From Methanobacteriota archaeon (lineage in GTDB: Archaea > Altiarchaeota > Altiarchaeia > IMC4 > QMZM01), in contig CAIYYO010000109.1 in the NCBI GenBank assembly GCA_903930485.1, positions 1 through 6,606 of the forward strand: a DNA stretch of 6,606 nucleotides, given 5' to 3'. The notes beneath the pieces are model-generated. The model saw nothing but the letters and a program-made list of their open reading frames with translations. It made no database searches and had not been told where the DNA came from. The translations under genes were made by a program, and so were the position numbers. Numbering within the stretch: position 1 is the stretch's first letter; each line of letters opens with the position of its first letter. Positions 5,789 through 6,606 of this stretch are shown here, one piece after another.

Positions 5789-6606
5789 TCATGTTATTGT
5801 AGTCGTCGTGTCTCCGGCAGGCATACTTGAGGTTTCTCCAACAGTGGGTGCGGTGTCAAGAGTTACGGTCGATGTTGAGGCCCAGGTAGTCTGTGTCACA
5901 GGCATAGTACTCGTGGACACCTCTTGAGAAGCGGTGCTAGAGGCTTCAGAAGTCGTTGTCGTCTCGAATGTCGAATCCTCAGCGTCCGGCGTCGGCCCGG
6001 TTGACGAAGAACTCGTAGACACGCTCATAGTTGTCGTGGTCTCATCCACAGTTGATTCTGGAAAAGAGTTGCCGGGCGATTCATCAACAGTAGTGGTTGT
6101 CGAATGTTCGGCGGCCGTTGATACAGTATTCGGCTCCGTCGTTGCAGCAAGCTGCGTTGTTGTAGTCTCCTGCATCGTGCTGGTGGTCGTCGACGTGGTC
6201 AATGCGACAGGCACTGCCTCGATGGATATGCTGCCGTAGTACCGTCCCCTGCATATTCCGGGAGGAGGTGCCAGGAAGAAATCAGCCGTGGCCGAATCCC
6301 CAGGCAGCAGACCTACCTGGAAGAGAGCGCCCTGCTCTGAAAGCGTTCTCTTGCCTCTTCCGATCCTTGCGCTCAGTGCTTCGGCGGGAAGCAGCCCGAC
6401 ACTGCCGTCACCGCATTTAGTTTGCATCGGCCCGGCCGACACGACGATGTTCGAGACGATATTCCCTATGTTCCGTATGCCGGGCACGGAACCGTTTACG
6501 CCCTGATCACGTGAAGCCGCCGCCTCCACGCCGGACTCAAGCTCTCCGAAGTTGAGATTTGAGAAGTCGACTTCAAGGGCCGTAACCGATGCGTACTCGA
6601 ATGATC
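5789..6606 (-). CDS. Partial Thr/Ser-rich surface protein (C-terminal part)
   Basis: The minus-strand frame is open from the window edge (6604) to TGA at 5789-5791, giving 271 visible residues; the N-terminus lies outside. The first part (plus-strand 6602 down to about 6200) is a beta-sandwich-like domain with the features DFSNLNFGELESG, IRNIGNIVSNIVVSAG, a GLLPGDSATADFFLAPPPG strand pair and GRYYGSISIEA. This layout is common in archaeal envelope proteins that contain a 'fixed level, then N-x-GN' repeat. Two cysteines (TKCGDG, GICRG) could pair. The last 136 residues are a Thr/Ser stalk, probably O-glycosylated. A GTG at 6527-6529 is not the start because coding-like sequence continues upstream of it. 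There is no membrane helix or sorting tail after the stalk. Convergent with the DUF1616 gene, with one base between the stop codons. Confidence 0.75.
   Translation of the reverse strand, partial: SFEYASVTALEVDFSNLNFGELESGVEAAASRDQGVNGSVPGIRNIGNIVSNIVVSAGPMQTKCGDGSVGLLPAEALSARIGRGKRTLSEQGALFQVGLLPGDSATADFFLAPPPGICRGRYYGSISIEAVPVALTTSTTTSTMQETTTTQLAATTEPNTVSTAAEHSTTTTVDESPGNSFPESTVDETTTTMSVSTSSSSTGPTPDAEDSTFETTTTSEASSTASQEVSTSTMPVTQTTWASTSTVTLDTAPTVGETSSMPAGDTTTTIT
5792..6199 (-). repeat. Thr/Ser-rich low-complexity stalk with recurring TTTT blocks
   Basis: The 136 codons contain about 48 Thr and 24 Ser. Five separate TTTT runs occur, mostly preceded by an acidic residue (ETTTTQ, STTTTV, ETTTTM, ETTTTS, DTTTTI), spaced about 20-26 residues apart and then 51. 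On the plus strand this appears as repeated GTNGTNGT triplets. Thr codons vary among ACA, ACT, ACG and ACC, so the repeat is kept at the protein level and is not a recent DNA expansion. Such segments act as extended, O-glycosylated spacers in surface proteins. Confidence 0.8.

Noticed and set aside
5934..6239. Val-rich plus-strand frame
   Set aside because: It is the reverse reading of the Thr-codon-rich stalk (ACN read backwards gives NGT). The minus-strand frame continues into a domain with recognisable surface-protein features.
6527..6529. GTG as start of the Thr-rich protein
   Set aside because: The same frame continues upstream without a stop to the window edge, with the coding-like sequence ALEVDFSNLNFGELESG, so this is an internal Val codon.

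Overview
The window looks archaeal, but the lineage cannot be resolved from it. The evidence is an exosortase/archaeosortase-family gene, a DUF1616 protein (an essentially archaeal family), a surface protein with a PEF-CTERM-like tail, AT-rich TATA-type promoters with very short or absent leaders, U-rich terminator tracts, and secreted proteins rich in N-glycosylation sequons (N-x-S/T). No tRNA, rRNA, CRISPR array or insertion sequence was seen.

Layout. 12-716 (+): a CPBP/CAAX-type intramembrane protease. 724-972 (-): a small protein with two membrane helices, convergent with it. 973-1051: a compact divergent promoter region with two TATA-like boxes and a perfect 17-bp palindrome. 1052-2869 (+): a secreted, membrane-anchored FG-GAP/VCBS-type beta-propeller. 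3000-3575 (+): a small secreted protein ending in a PEF-CTERM-like tripartite tail. 3589-3675: two terminator-like hairpins with T-tracts. 3747-5787 (+): a tight three-gene operon of exosortase, EpsI-like (DUF3485) protein and short DUF1616 protein, joined by 25-nt and 4-nt overlaps. 5789-6606 (-): the C-terminal part of a Thr/Ser-rich surface protein, whose stop codon lies one base from the DUF1616 stop.

How the genes may work together. The centre and right of the window read as a cell-surface protein sorting locus. The exosortase carries the Cys-Arg-His set of its family and would cut the C-terminal tail of exported substrates, moving them to a surface acceptor. The neighbouring 191-residue protein is the obvious local substrate. 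The EpsI-like and DUF1616 proteins are translationally coupled to the enzyme and are probably extracytoplasmic partners in the transfer or in acceptor handling. The propeller and Thr-rich proteins fit a glycosylated cell envelope, but neither ends in a clear sorting signal, so their link to the enzyme is only by neighbourhood.
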